Position numbers and translations under genes: made by a program. 6,806 nucleotides of DNA from Desulfobulbaceae bacterium (GTDB taxonomy: Bacteria > Desulfobacterota > Desulfobulbia > Desulfobulbales > DAOVSZ01), in the NCBI GenBank assembly GCA_030627725.1, contig DAOVSZ010000149.1:1-6806 (forward strand). Reading direction: 5' to 3'. The notes beneath the pieces were generated by a model. It was not told where the DNA came from. It saw only the letters and a program-made list of their open reading frames with translations, and made no database searches. Each line of letters begins with the position of its first letter. Within the stretch, counting starts at the first letter, position 1. Positions 1-5,269 of the stretch are shown here, piece by piece.

Positions 1-207
1 TAATACCTGTTCAAACGCAAGGTGATTTTCGAACATGCTCGTCCTTTTCTCGTCTAATCGGAAGATATTCCGCATTGATACAGAAAAATTTTGCAAAATA
101 GTGACATACGCCATGCTCATGATCAGCACGGCAAGCAGGACCTCTATTAAAGTAAAGCCGGACTGTTTGTCTCGACGTTGAGCCGTAGGGCAGACATGAT
201 ACTGCAT
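1..207 (-). CDS. GspI-like type II secretion/type IV pilus prepilin, 3' end beyond window
   Basis: The first 69 codons of a prepilin read from an ATG at 205-207 to the window edge without a stop. After a short basic leader (MQYHVCPTAQRRDKQSG) comes a class III signal: G17 then F18-T-L-I-E22 and a hydrophobic helix ending near residue 41. Prepilin peptidase should cut between G17 and F18, and E22 is the conserved Glu+5 of the mature protein. The rest (about residues 42-69) is polar and helical, as in minor pseudopilins. The short, Glu-rich-free signal helix with LIEVLLAVLIM resembles GspI, but the family cannot be fixed without the C-terminal part. It is the fifth gene of the minus-strand operon, 116 bp after the GspJ-like gene. 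An in-frame TAA nine codons upstream limits the start. The ribosome site is weak (AAAGAAA). Expected role: minor pseudopilin of the pseudopilus tip, inserted in the inner membrane before assembly. Confidence 0.85.
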   Translation of the reverse strand, partial: MQYHVCPTAQRRDKQSGFTLIEVLLAVLIMSMAYVTILQNFSVSMRNIFRLDEKRTSMFENHLAFEQVL

Positions 208-220
208 AACGTTTTCTTTG

Positions 221-255
221 CGCGTTTCGAGTTAGGGGTTACGAGTTACCAGCAT
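221..255. repeat. Degenerate 7-bp tandem repeats in the prepilin spacer
   Basis: On the plus strand the spacer reads as consecutive 7-mers CGCGTTT, CGAGTTA, GGGGTTA, CGAGTTA, CCAGCAT. Two units are identical and a third shares GTTA. The array lies between the stop of the GspJ-like gene and the start of the GspI-like gene, so it would be transcribed within the operon. A second array with the same period but a different unit lies at 6092-6143. The function is unknown. Confidence 0.5.
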
Positions 256-323
256 AACTATTTGATTTCAATAGATATAATCCGAGATAAACAACTTTTT
301 CGTTCTATGCCGACGCAGAGCGC

Positions 324-866
324 CTAATAACTCAGATCTATCCCGCATCTGGGAGAAAACTCATACTCCTTGTCGCCGAACAGAACCGTTACCACGCCTG
401 ATTCCTCTTCAACAGAGGCTGAGAACGAGGTAACATCGTTAAGCAGAATGGCCATGTCTTCTATGTCCGGCGTATAGTCCTCATCATAATCGATATTATA
501 ATAATCCCTCTTCTCCTGATAATACACCACCCCTTCACCCTCGACAAACCGATAGACCGCAAGCACAATCCCGGCTGACCTGTATATCAGCGGCGCCATG
601 GTCACGACCCGCAAGGTGGTGTCATCAGCTGAAAGAATGACTCCCTTCTTTCCCTTGTCATACAGGGCGCTCTTGATCTGACGATGCACGAGAGAAAGCA
701 GACCCTGTTCGCGCGCTATAGCAAGGATCCTCTTCTCGCCCTGGTCCGAAAACTTGATCCCGACATTGAGCACGGAATAGATCATCACCGAGACCATGCC
801 GAGGAGAACGACTGACACCAGCAGTTCAAACAAGGTGAACCCGTTCTGCGTCTTGTGCGGCAGCAT
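324..866 (-). CDS. GspJ-like pseudopilin (prepilin-type signal)
   Basis: A 180-residue protein with a short basic leader (MLPHKTQNG) and a class III prepilin signal. Cleavage is expected between G9 and F10; E14 is Glu+5; the hydrophobic helix runs to about residue 33 and ends VMIYSVLNVGIKF. The remaining roughly 145 residues are soluble, predicted alpha/beta, with an acidic stretch at about 123-137 (YNIDYDEDYTPDIED). Length, the mid-domain and the FTLFELLVSVVLLGMVSVMIYS helix fit the GspJ group, where an acidic segment can bind calcium in some members; that is an inference here. It begins 2 bp after the GspH-like stop and has no clear Shine-Dalgarno sequence, so translation is probably coupled. 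It ends with TAG. Expected role: minor pseudopilin in the tip complex with GspI and GspK. It could equally be a type IV pilus minor pilin (PilW-like). Confidence 0.75.
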   Translation of the reverse strand: MLPHKTQNGFTLFELLVSVVLLGMVSVMIYSVLNVGIKFSDQGEKRILAIAREQGLLSLVHRQIKSALYDKGKKGVILSADDTTLRVVTMAPLIYRSAGIVLAVYRFVEGEGVVYYQEKRDYYNIDYDEDYTPDIEDMAILLNDVTSFSASVEEESGVVTVLFGDKEYEFSPRCGIDLSY

Positions 867-868
867 AA

Positions 869-1339
869 TTATTCTATAATCGGCAGTGCGGTCAATGGGT
901 CCATACTTACCCTCAGAACACGGTTCCCGCCGGTAAATGTCACGTGGGCCGGGGTGACCTGACCCTCAGGAAAAAAAACGATCTCTTCCGGCTCTATGCT
1001 GACAGCATCATCCTCTTCCAGGTCGAACTCATACACCTTTTCAACACCTCCGGAGAGCGTAAAGCCTGTCGCGCCTTCGTCGTTCATAACTACGTAAACA
1101 TTTTCGCCCTGCGTTACCGACATCAGCCTCGCATATCGCAGGACCGAAACGACCTCCTGGGCCTTCTGCCGAAACTGAAGCGATGAAAGAAATCGCCCCG
1201 TAGACGGCGCCGCAACCGCCGTAATGATGGCGAAAAGCAACAGAACAGTCAGCATCTCAAGCAGCGAGAACCCCTTTTGGGTCCGGTGGGCTGCCTGCAC
1301 GAATTCTAAAATTGAAAGCTTATTTTTCATAAGCGGCAT
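869..1339 (-). CDS. GspH/FimT-type pseudopilin
   Basis: A 156-residue protein with a 23-residue leader, cleavage site G23|F24 (QKG|FSLLE), Glu+5 at E28, and a hydrophobic helix to about residue 44 ending AAPS. After the helix, QFRQKAQEVVSVLRYARLMSVTQGE matches the GspH/FimT pattern, in which two amphipathic turns with an AR motif precede a beta-sandwich domain. The C-terminal half is beta-rich and acidic. The ATG at 1337-1339 is used here; a second in-frame ATG at 1328-1330 (M4) would shorten the leader, and neither has a good ribosome site. The gene lies 13 bp after gspF and 2 bp before the GspJ-like gene. It occupies the slot where gspG normally sits, but it lacks the GspG-type compact C-terminal domain, so H/FimT is preferred. 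Role: minor pseudopilin joining the fibre body to the tip. Confidence 0.8.
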   Translation of the reverse strand: MPLMKNKLSILEFVQAAHRTQKGFSLLEMLTVLLLFAIITAVAAPSTGRFLSSLQFRQKAQEVVSVLRYARLMSVTQGENVYVVMNDEGATGFTLSGGVEKVYEFDLEEDDAVSIEPEEIVFFPEGQVTPAHVTFTGGNRVLRVSMDPLTALPIIE

Positions 1340-1352
1340 AAAAGCGTCGAAA

Positions 1353-2570
1353 CTACCCCGCTATCTCATTGATACTCAGAATCACGGTCAGCATCGAGAT
1401 GACTACATATCCCGCAACAACAGCGATAAGCAGAATAAAAAGAGGCTCGATGAGCGCGATAATACGTTTAATCCGGGCCCGGAGTTCATGCTCGTAGTGA
1501 TCGGCGATCTGCCCGCACACCTGACCTACACGGCCCGACTCCTCGCCAATGGAGAGAAGGTCCGCAGCCAGATCGGGCAGAAGTCCTTCCTCCCGCAACT
1601 TCTTGCCGACCTGACGGCCCTCTTTCAACGCCTCGGTTGCCCTGTTCAAAGAACGCTGATATTCCATGTTGGTTGCAACACCGCTGCCGATCTTAAGAGC
1701 GATTGCCAGATGCACTCCGTTTTCCACCAGCACCTCGATCGTCCTGAAGATCCTTGTTGTCTGCAGATCGCGGATAAAGCCGGACAGCACCGGCACCTTT
1801 ATTACCAGCCGGTCATACGTGATCCTTCCCTGGGGAGACCGGAAATAAGAGACAACAGCAACAGGCGGCGTCAGAAGCAGCGCAAAAGCAATAAAGACAT
1901 GCTCCTTGACAAACTTTGCCGTATTCATCATGAACTTGACGTTCATCGGCAGCTGCTGCCCCATTCCCTCAAAGAGGACCTCAAACCGCGGCAGGATGAA
2001 CAGGACCAGCATCATCATGGCAAGAAGGCCGACAAAAAGAAGAAAGAGCGGATAGATCGAGGCTGATATCACATACTGCCTGAGTTCCTGGAAACTTGCC
2101 TGGTATTCGGACATCTTCATGAGCATCTCAGGAAGGATGCCTCCTTCCTCTCCCGCCTTGACGACACTCACATACATGGAGGAAAAATACGGATAGTCCG
2201 CCAATGCCTCGGAAAATGATTTGCCCTCTTTCAGCTTCTGTTCGAGCTGACCGGTAAACTCTTTAAAGGCAGGCTTATTGGTCTGCTCCCGCATGATCCG
2301 AAGGGCAGCGTCCAGAGAAAGCCCTGCCTCGAGCAAAAGGGAAACCTGTTTGGTAAAGAAATCGATATCAGCCTTGGTGATCTTGTTCTTCCGAAACCTG
2401 GCCAGCGAAAAATCAAACGACCACCCGCCTTCAGCATGATCACGGATCTCAATCGGCCGCAGCCCCTGCTGCATGAGGCGCTTTGCCACCATTGTCCGGT
2501 CGCCCCCCTCCATGACGCCGCTTTTCTGGGTATTATCGATCTCAAGAGCCGTATATTTATAAAGCCCCAT
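1353..2570 (-). CDS. gspF: GspF/PilC-type inner-membrane platform protein
   Basis: A 405-residue polytopic membrane protein, the usual length for the family. An N-terminal segment (about 1-65, GLYKYTALE...GVMEGGDR) precedes two T2SSF helical bundles. The first, about 70-190, has FFTKQVSLLLEAGLSLDAAL and SVVKAGEEGGILPEML. The second, about 270-395, has TTRIFRTIEVLVENGVHLAIAL and LLSIGEESGRVGQV. Both repeats show the family's paired L-x-x-G-x-x-L and GE-[ES]-G signatures. Predicted membrane helices lie at about 168-193, 224-243 and 369-397. It is the platform on which the assembly ATPase acts to insert or extract pseudopilins. Its start codon lies 14 bp inside the end of gspE with GGAAG just upstream, so the two are almost certainly translationally coupled. 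It could be PilC of a type IV pilus; the prepilin neighbours favour a T2SS-type set. Confidence 0.93.
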   Translation of the reverse strand: MGLYKYTALEIDNTQKSGVMEGGDRTMVAKRLMQQGLRPIEIRDHAEGGWSFDFSLARFRKNKITKADIDFFTKQVSLLLEAGLSLDAALRIMREQTNKPAFKEFTGQLEQKLKEGKSFSEALADYPYFSSMYVSVVKAGEEGGILPEMLMKMSEYQASFQELRQYVISASIYPLFLLFVGLLAMMMLVLFILPRFEVLFEGMGQQLPMNVKFMMNTAKFVKEHVFIAFALLLTPPVAVVSYFRSPQGRITYDRLVIKVPVLSGFIRDLQTTRIFRTIEVLVENGVHLAIALKIGSGVATNMEYQRSLNRATEALKEGRQVGKKLREEGLLPDLAADLLSIGEESGRVGQVCGQIADHYEHELRARIKRIIALIEPLFILLIAVVAGYVVISMLTVILSINEIAG

Positions 2571-4236
2571 CTTCCATCCCCCTGCTGACCCTTACGATCT
2601 CGGAAAATGTTGTGGCGCCGTTTCGCACCTTTTCCATCCCGTCGACAAAAAGCGTTTTAAACCCTGCCTCTTCGGCTATCTTCTTCAGGTCGACAAGATC
2701 AAGGCCCTGGCTGACGCCTCTGCTGAACGCTTCATCCATGATCAGGAATTCATACAACCCCACCCGGCCCGTATATCCTGTTTTCGAACAGTGCTGGCAT
2801 CCTTTTCCTTCGTAAATATCAAAATCTTTTTCAACCGAGACATAGCCGCGCTCCGACGCCTTGCCGCAAGATTCTCTACAGTGCGGACAGATACACCTGA
2901 CAAGCCGCTGCGCCAAGATCGCCCGCAGGGAAGAGACGATCAGGAACCTCTCAACCCCCAGATCAATCAAGCGGATCACGGCGGAAATTGCATCATTCGT
3001 ATGCAGGGTGGAAAAGACAAGATGCCCGGTCAGAGAGGACTGGACCGCAATCTCCGCCGTTTCCAGATCACGTATCTCGCCCACCATAATCACGTCCGGG
3101 TCCTGCCGCACGATCGAACGGAGCCCCTTGGCAAAGGTCAGATCAATCTCCGGCCTCACCTGGATCTGGTTGATGCCGTGCAGCTGGTACTCAACCGGGT
3201 CTTCGATCGTAATGATCTTGTTGTTGCCGGTGTTGATATGATTGAGGGCGCAGTAAAGAGATGTCGTCTTCCCGCTGCCGGTGGGGCCGGTGACCAGAAT
3301 AATGCCGTCCGGCACAGTGATCATCTTCTTGAATTTCTTCTCCAGTTCAGGGTCCATCCCGAGACTGGCCATCTCGAGGATGATATTTGCCTTTTCAAGG
3401 ATACGGATGACGACACCCTCGCCGTACACTGTCGGCATGGTCGAGACACGTAAGTCAACCTCCTTGCCTGAAACCCGCATAAAGATCTTCCCGTCCTGGG
3501 GAAGACGTCGTTCAGCGATATCAAGAGACGCCAGAAGCTTTGTCCTGGAAATAATCGCCGACTGCATGGCCAGAGGCGGCGTTTCAAAATCGTGCAAAAT
3601 ACCGTCAATCCTGAACCGGATAAGGAGCCCTTCTTCAAAGGGTTCCATGTGGATATCACTCGCCCGCCGGGTGACCGCGGTGTCGATCAGACTGTTAACA
3701 TACCGTATGACCGGCGCCTCCGAGGCCATGTCTTTCAATTTGTCGATATCGGACTCATCAACAAGGAGTTCTTCTTCGGTCAGACTCTGCAGGACAAGCC
3801 CGTAATGCTCATTGGCTATCTTCTTGATGCTTGATTCAAGGGTCAACTGCAGATCAAAGGGAGGGAAATTCATGACTTCAGCGGCAGAGAGAATATCACT
3901 GTCCAGGGGATCACTGACCACAAGGATATGGTCATCGTCTCCCCTTCTTACCAGGGCGAACGGGTGTTCTCTGTGAAAAAGCTGGGAAACATCAACCTCG
4001 ACAAATTCATCGTCAACCGATGGCTTGAAGACCTCGACCGAAAGCTGCTTGGCCAGCACTTCCATCAGGTCCTCTTCACTGACAAACCCCAGTGTTATGA
4101 GAATATCTCCAAGACGGTGCGGCACAGTCGTTTGATGCGTCAGCGCTCGTTCCAGCTGATTTGGATGAAGTTTTCCGGCCTGGACCAAAAGCTCTCCGGT
4201 CCGTGCTTTTTTCCCGAAATAGATTACTTCACTCAT
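2557..4236 (-). CDS. gspE: GspE/PilB-type assembly ATPase with N-terminal MshEN c-di-GMP-binding domain
   Basis: A 559-residue cytoplasmic hexameric ATPase that powers pseudopilus or pilus assembly. Residues 12-35 and 41-64 each fit the 24-residue MshEN pattern RLGxxLxxxGxxxxxxLxxxLxxQ. The second copy is perfect; the first has T13 in place of Leu. A 5-residue spacer (36-40) separates them, as in known c-di-GMP binders. A linker/N2 region follows to about 170. The ATPase core has the Asp box ITIEDPVEY (342-350), Walker A GPTGSGKT (317-324), Walker B DPDVIMVGEIRD (379-390) and His box TGHLVFSTLHTN (403-414). A zinc-binding tetracysteine is visible as C450-x2-C453 and C480-x2-C483. The start ATG at 4234-4236 is preceded by AGGGAAGG. 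It is the first gene of the operon and overlaps gspF by 14 bp. No key residue is missing. GspE and PilB cannot be separated on sequence alone. Confidence 0.95.
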   Translation of the reverse strand: MSEVIYFGKKARTGELLVQAGKLHPNQLERALTHQTTVPHRLGDILITLGFVSEEDLMEVLAKQLSVEVFKPSVDDEFVEVDVSQLFHREHPFALVRRGDDDHILVVSDPLDSDILSAAEVMNFPPFDLQLTLESSIKKIANEHYGLVLQSLTEEELLVDESDIDKLKDMASEAPVIRYVNSLIDTAVTRRASDIHMEPFEEGLLIRFRIDGILHDFETPPLAMQSAIISRTKLLASLDIAERRLPQDGKIFMRVSGKEVDLRVSTMPTVYGEGVVIRILEKANIILEMASLGMDPELEKKFKKMITVPDGIILVTGPTGSGKTTSLYCALNHINTGNNKIITIEDPVEYQLHGINQIQVRPEIDLTFAKGLRSIVRQDPDVIMVGEIRDLETAEIAVQSSLTGHLVFSTLHTNDAISAVIRLIDLGVERFLIVSSLRAILAQRLVRCICPHCRESCGKASERGYVSVEKDFDIYEGKGCQHCSKTGYTGRVGLYEFLIMDEAFSRGVSQGLDLVDLKKIAEEAGFKTLFVDGMEKVRNGATTFSEIVRVSRGMEDGAL

Positions 4237-4289
4237 GACCTTCCCTGACTTTCAGATAATACCATCAACTCTCTATAGTACTATTATTG

Positions 4290-4318
4290 AGAATACCTAA
4301 TTTATCCTTAATTTACAA
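4290..4318 (-). promoter_or_regulatory. Candidate sigma70-type promoter of the gspE operon
   Basis: Read on the minus strand, TTGTAA (4313-4318) and TATTCT (4290-4295) are separated by 17 bp in a very AT-rich stretch, about 55 bp from the gspE start. The match is moderate (4/6 in each box). An alternative is the perfect TATAAT inside the palindrome at 4318-4333, but it lacks a good -35 box. No sigma54-like -24/-12 site was seen. Confidence 0.35.
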
Positions 4319-4333
4319 TATATTATAATATAT
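4318..4333. promoter_or_regulatory. 16-bp perfect AT palindrome upstream of gspE
   Basis: ATATATTATAATATAT is its own reverse complement and contains TATAAT on both strands. It overlaps the -35 box of the candidate gspE promoter and could be an operator or a melting-prone element. Being pure A/T it may also have arisen by chance in this AT-rich spacer. Confidence 0.25.
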
Positions 4334-4356
4334 GATGGTTTTCTTAATCAGGTCTT

Positions 4357-4364
4357 AATCCGCA
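4357..4364. repeat. Left target-site duplication of the MITE
   Basis: AATCCGCA lies directly against the left terminal repeat and is repeated exactly at 4517-4524 against the right one. An 8-bp duplication is the length made by IS66-family transposases. Confidence 0.8.
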
Positions 4365-4516
4365 GTAACTATTCAGCAGCACTCCATCTGCACACGATCA
4401 GGCCTTCTCGCATAGCTAACTATAGCTCGTCAGCCTGCTTGTGCACATCTGAAGCACTGCTGAACAGTTACGGAATGGAGTTTAGGCCACGTTTGTTGCT
4501 CCACCTGAATAGTTAC
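4365..4516. mobile_element. 152-bp MITE, probably IS66-family
   Basis: This non-coding element has perfect 12-bp terminal inverted repeats, GTAACTATTCAG (4365-4376) and CTGAATAGTTAC (4505-4516), and is flanked by perfect 8-bp direct repeats. Ends starting GTAA together with 8-bp duplications are the published hallmarks of IS66-family elements, so a full-length IS66 relative elsewhere in the genome probably supplied the transposase. Inside, a third end-like copy CTGCTGAACAGTTAC (4457-4471) pairs with 4365-4379 at 14 of 15 positions, making 4365-4471 a long imperfect palindrome. Its tip is AGCTA-ACTA-TAGCT (4414-4427). The last 45 bp carry a further small hairpin, TGGAG (4476-4480) with CTCCA (4499-4503). 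There is no open frame of a transposase. The element lies upstream of gspE and could affect its transcription. Confidence 0.8.
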
Positions 4517-4620
4517 AATCCGCATTCCTCACAAAGATGGATCCTTGTGTCAACATTTCGGAAAACACGATTGAAATCTTTACCCTTTTTCAATTCTTTC
4601 CGCCACTCCTCGCAAAAAAC
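4513..4620 (-). pseudogene. Remnant or small cysteine-motif ORF interrupted at its 3' end by the MITE
   Basis: On the minus strand an open frame of 35 codons begins VFCEEWRKELKKG and ends RIHLCEECGL; the stop TAA is supplied by the MITE terminus. If the MITE and one target copy are removed, the frame continues LRPD and then stops, so the insertion changes only the last three residues. The CEEC pair plus an upstream CEEW look like half of a zinc-ribbon-style motif whose fourth cysteine is Trp. There is no ATG or GTG: a TAA lies directly upstream, and the only candidate start is a TTG at 4591-4593. It may therefore be a decayed gene, a frameshifted gene, or chance. I do not recognise the family. 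Confidence 0.25.
4517..4524. repeat. Right target-site duplication of the MITE
   Basis: This is an exact copy of the AATCCGCA at 4357-4364, directly next to the right terminal inverted repeat. Confidence 0.8.
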
Positions 4621-4799
4621 TTAAAAAACAACTGGATTTCTCTTTTTCTTTTCCCTAGAATAAACTTATAAGATATCGAAAAATCGTTATTGTTGCGACC
4701 TGAGGCTCCATCTCTCCATACAACTCTGGAAATTTCAGGCTGTAACAACAATCACGCTCTTTTCAACTCGACAGGTAATTTTATTACGGAAATAATTTT
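4621..4799. other. Non-coding spacer, nothing recognised
   Basis: This is AT-rich sequence with a pyrimidine-rich run at about 4634-4657 on the plus strand. No open frame with a start and ribosome site was seen on either strand, no clear promoter pair, and no tRNA-like fold. Part of the control region of the downstream RRM gene may lie here. Confidence 0.4.
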
Positions 4800-4828
4800 G
4801 TCGGTCTCGTAAAAAGCACGAGACCGAC
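4800..4828. other. Perfect 11-bp stem hairpin
   Basis: GTCGGTCTCGT (4800-4810) and ACGAGACCGAC (4818-4828) pair perfectly around a 7-base loop AAAAAGC. The plus strand continues GCGTTAACC and the minus strand AAAATTATT, so neither side has the T-tract of an intrinsic terminator. It sits at the left of the structured leader of the RRM gene. Part of it (CTCGTAAAAAG, 4806-4816) recurs inverted at 4962-4972. Confidence 0.6.
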
Positions 4829-4846
4829 GCGTTAACCGTTTCTATC

Positions 4847-4936
4847 TTGTTCGTAAGACTTGCGTTTCGTATTTTGAAACGCCTAGTCGAACAATCCCGC
4901 TGCAAGCGGAGGGCCTTGTGCCCGTGATTGAAATCA
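4847..4936 (+). promoter_or_regulatory. Run of hairpins: candidate structured 5' leader of the RRM gene
   Basis: Four stem-loops follow each other on the plus strand. The first is long: TTGTTCG (4847-4853) pairs with CGAACAA (4888-4894), ACT (4858-4860) with AGT (4885-4887), and GCGTTTC (4862-4868) with GAAACGC (4876-4882), giving 17 pairs. Next come CCGCT-GCA-AGCGG (4897-4909), GGGC-CTTGT-GCCC (4911-4923) and TGAT-TGAA-ATCA (4925-4936). They end 58 bp before the strong ribosome site of the RRM gene. Bacterial RRM genes of this type are often controlled by temperature or RNA, so a leader thermosensor or autoregulatory site is possible. The stretch could also be a repeat element or an independent small RNA. 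No known riboswitch was recognised. Confidence 0.35.
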
Positions 4937-4994
4937 TTGAAGACGAATTCAGCGATTTCGACTTTTTACGAGGTTGTCAATTTTCATTTTAAAT

Positions 4995-4999
4995 GGAGG
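4995..4999 (+). promoter_or_regulatory. Shine-Dalgarno site deciding the RRM start
   Basis: GGAGG lies 6 bp before the ATG at 5006-5008. This is the best ribosome site in the window and favours the short 87-residue product over an in-frame extension to an ATG at 4928, which would put coding sequence through the leader. Confidence 0.8.
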
Positions 5000-5005
5000 G
5001 AAAAA

Positions 5006-5269
5006 ATGAAGACCATCTACGTAGGAAACATACCTTATAAGTCCAGCCTGGATGATGTCCGGGGCCTGTTTGAGAGCCTCGGCAGAGTGAATTCGGTCAA
5101 ACTGATCGCAGACCGCTATACCAGCAAACCCCGCGGGTTCGGCTTTGTCGAAATGGATGAAGCTGCCGCCGATGAGGCCATTTCAAAACTGAATGAAACG
5201 GTCTTTGACGGCAGGATCCTCCGCGTCAGCGAGGCGCTGGAACGGGCTCCGCGCAGATCAACTCACTAA
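5006..5269 (+). CDS. Single-RRM RNA-binding protein
   Basis: An 87-residue protein made of one RNA recognition motif. It has RNP2 IYVGNI (4-9), RNP1 RGFGFVEM (43-50) and the beta-alpha-beta-beta-alpha-beta layout closing with GRILRVSEA (69-77), then a short basic tail (RAPRRSTH). Aromatic Y5, F45 and F47 sit at the usual RNA-stacking positions. Such small RRM proteins, common in cyanobacteria, Nitrospirota and Desulfobacterota, bind RNA and are often cold-induced. The usual glycine-rich tail is absent. It is monocistronic: the gene upstream on the plus strand is not in the window, and its stop TAA overlaps the cheR stop on the other strand, so there is no room for a terminator between them. 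A long structured leader precedes it. Confidence 0.92.
   Translation: MKTIYVGNIPYKSSLDDVRGLFESLGRVNSVKLIADRYTSKPRGFGFVEMDEAAADEAISKLNETVFDGRILRVSEALERAPRRSTH

Noticed and set aside
1224..2066. 280-codon plus-strand open frame opposite gspF
   Set aside because: It is antisense to a well-conserved gspF, with a highly polar, low-complexity product (QDEQDQHHHGKK) typical of a shadow frame.
4439..4624. 61-codon plus-strand open frame as a gene
   Set aside because: It crosses the MITE, its target duplication and flanking DNA, and has no ribosome site or recognisable motif.
4800..4828. Intrinsic terminator
   Set aside because: The stem is strong, but neither strand has a T-tract after it.
4847..4875. 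Plus-strand promoter TTGTTC-17-TATTTT for the RRM gene
   Set aside because: The spacing is right, but the boxes match poorly and coincide with the arms and loop of a hairpin, so it may be chance.
4928..5005. In-frame N-terminal extension of the RRM protein to an ATG at 4928
   Set aside because: The extension has no RRM homology, runs through hairpin sequence, and has no ribosome site. The ATG at 5006 has GGAGG at ideal spacing and starts directly at the first RRM strand.
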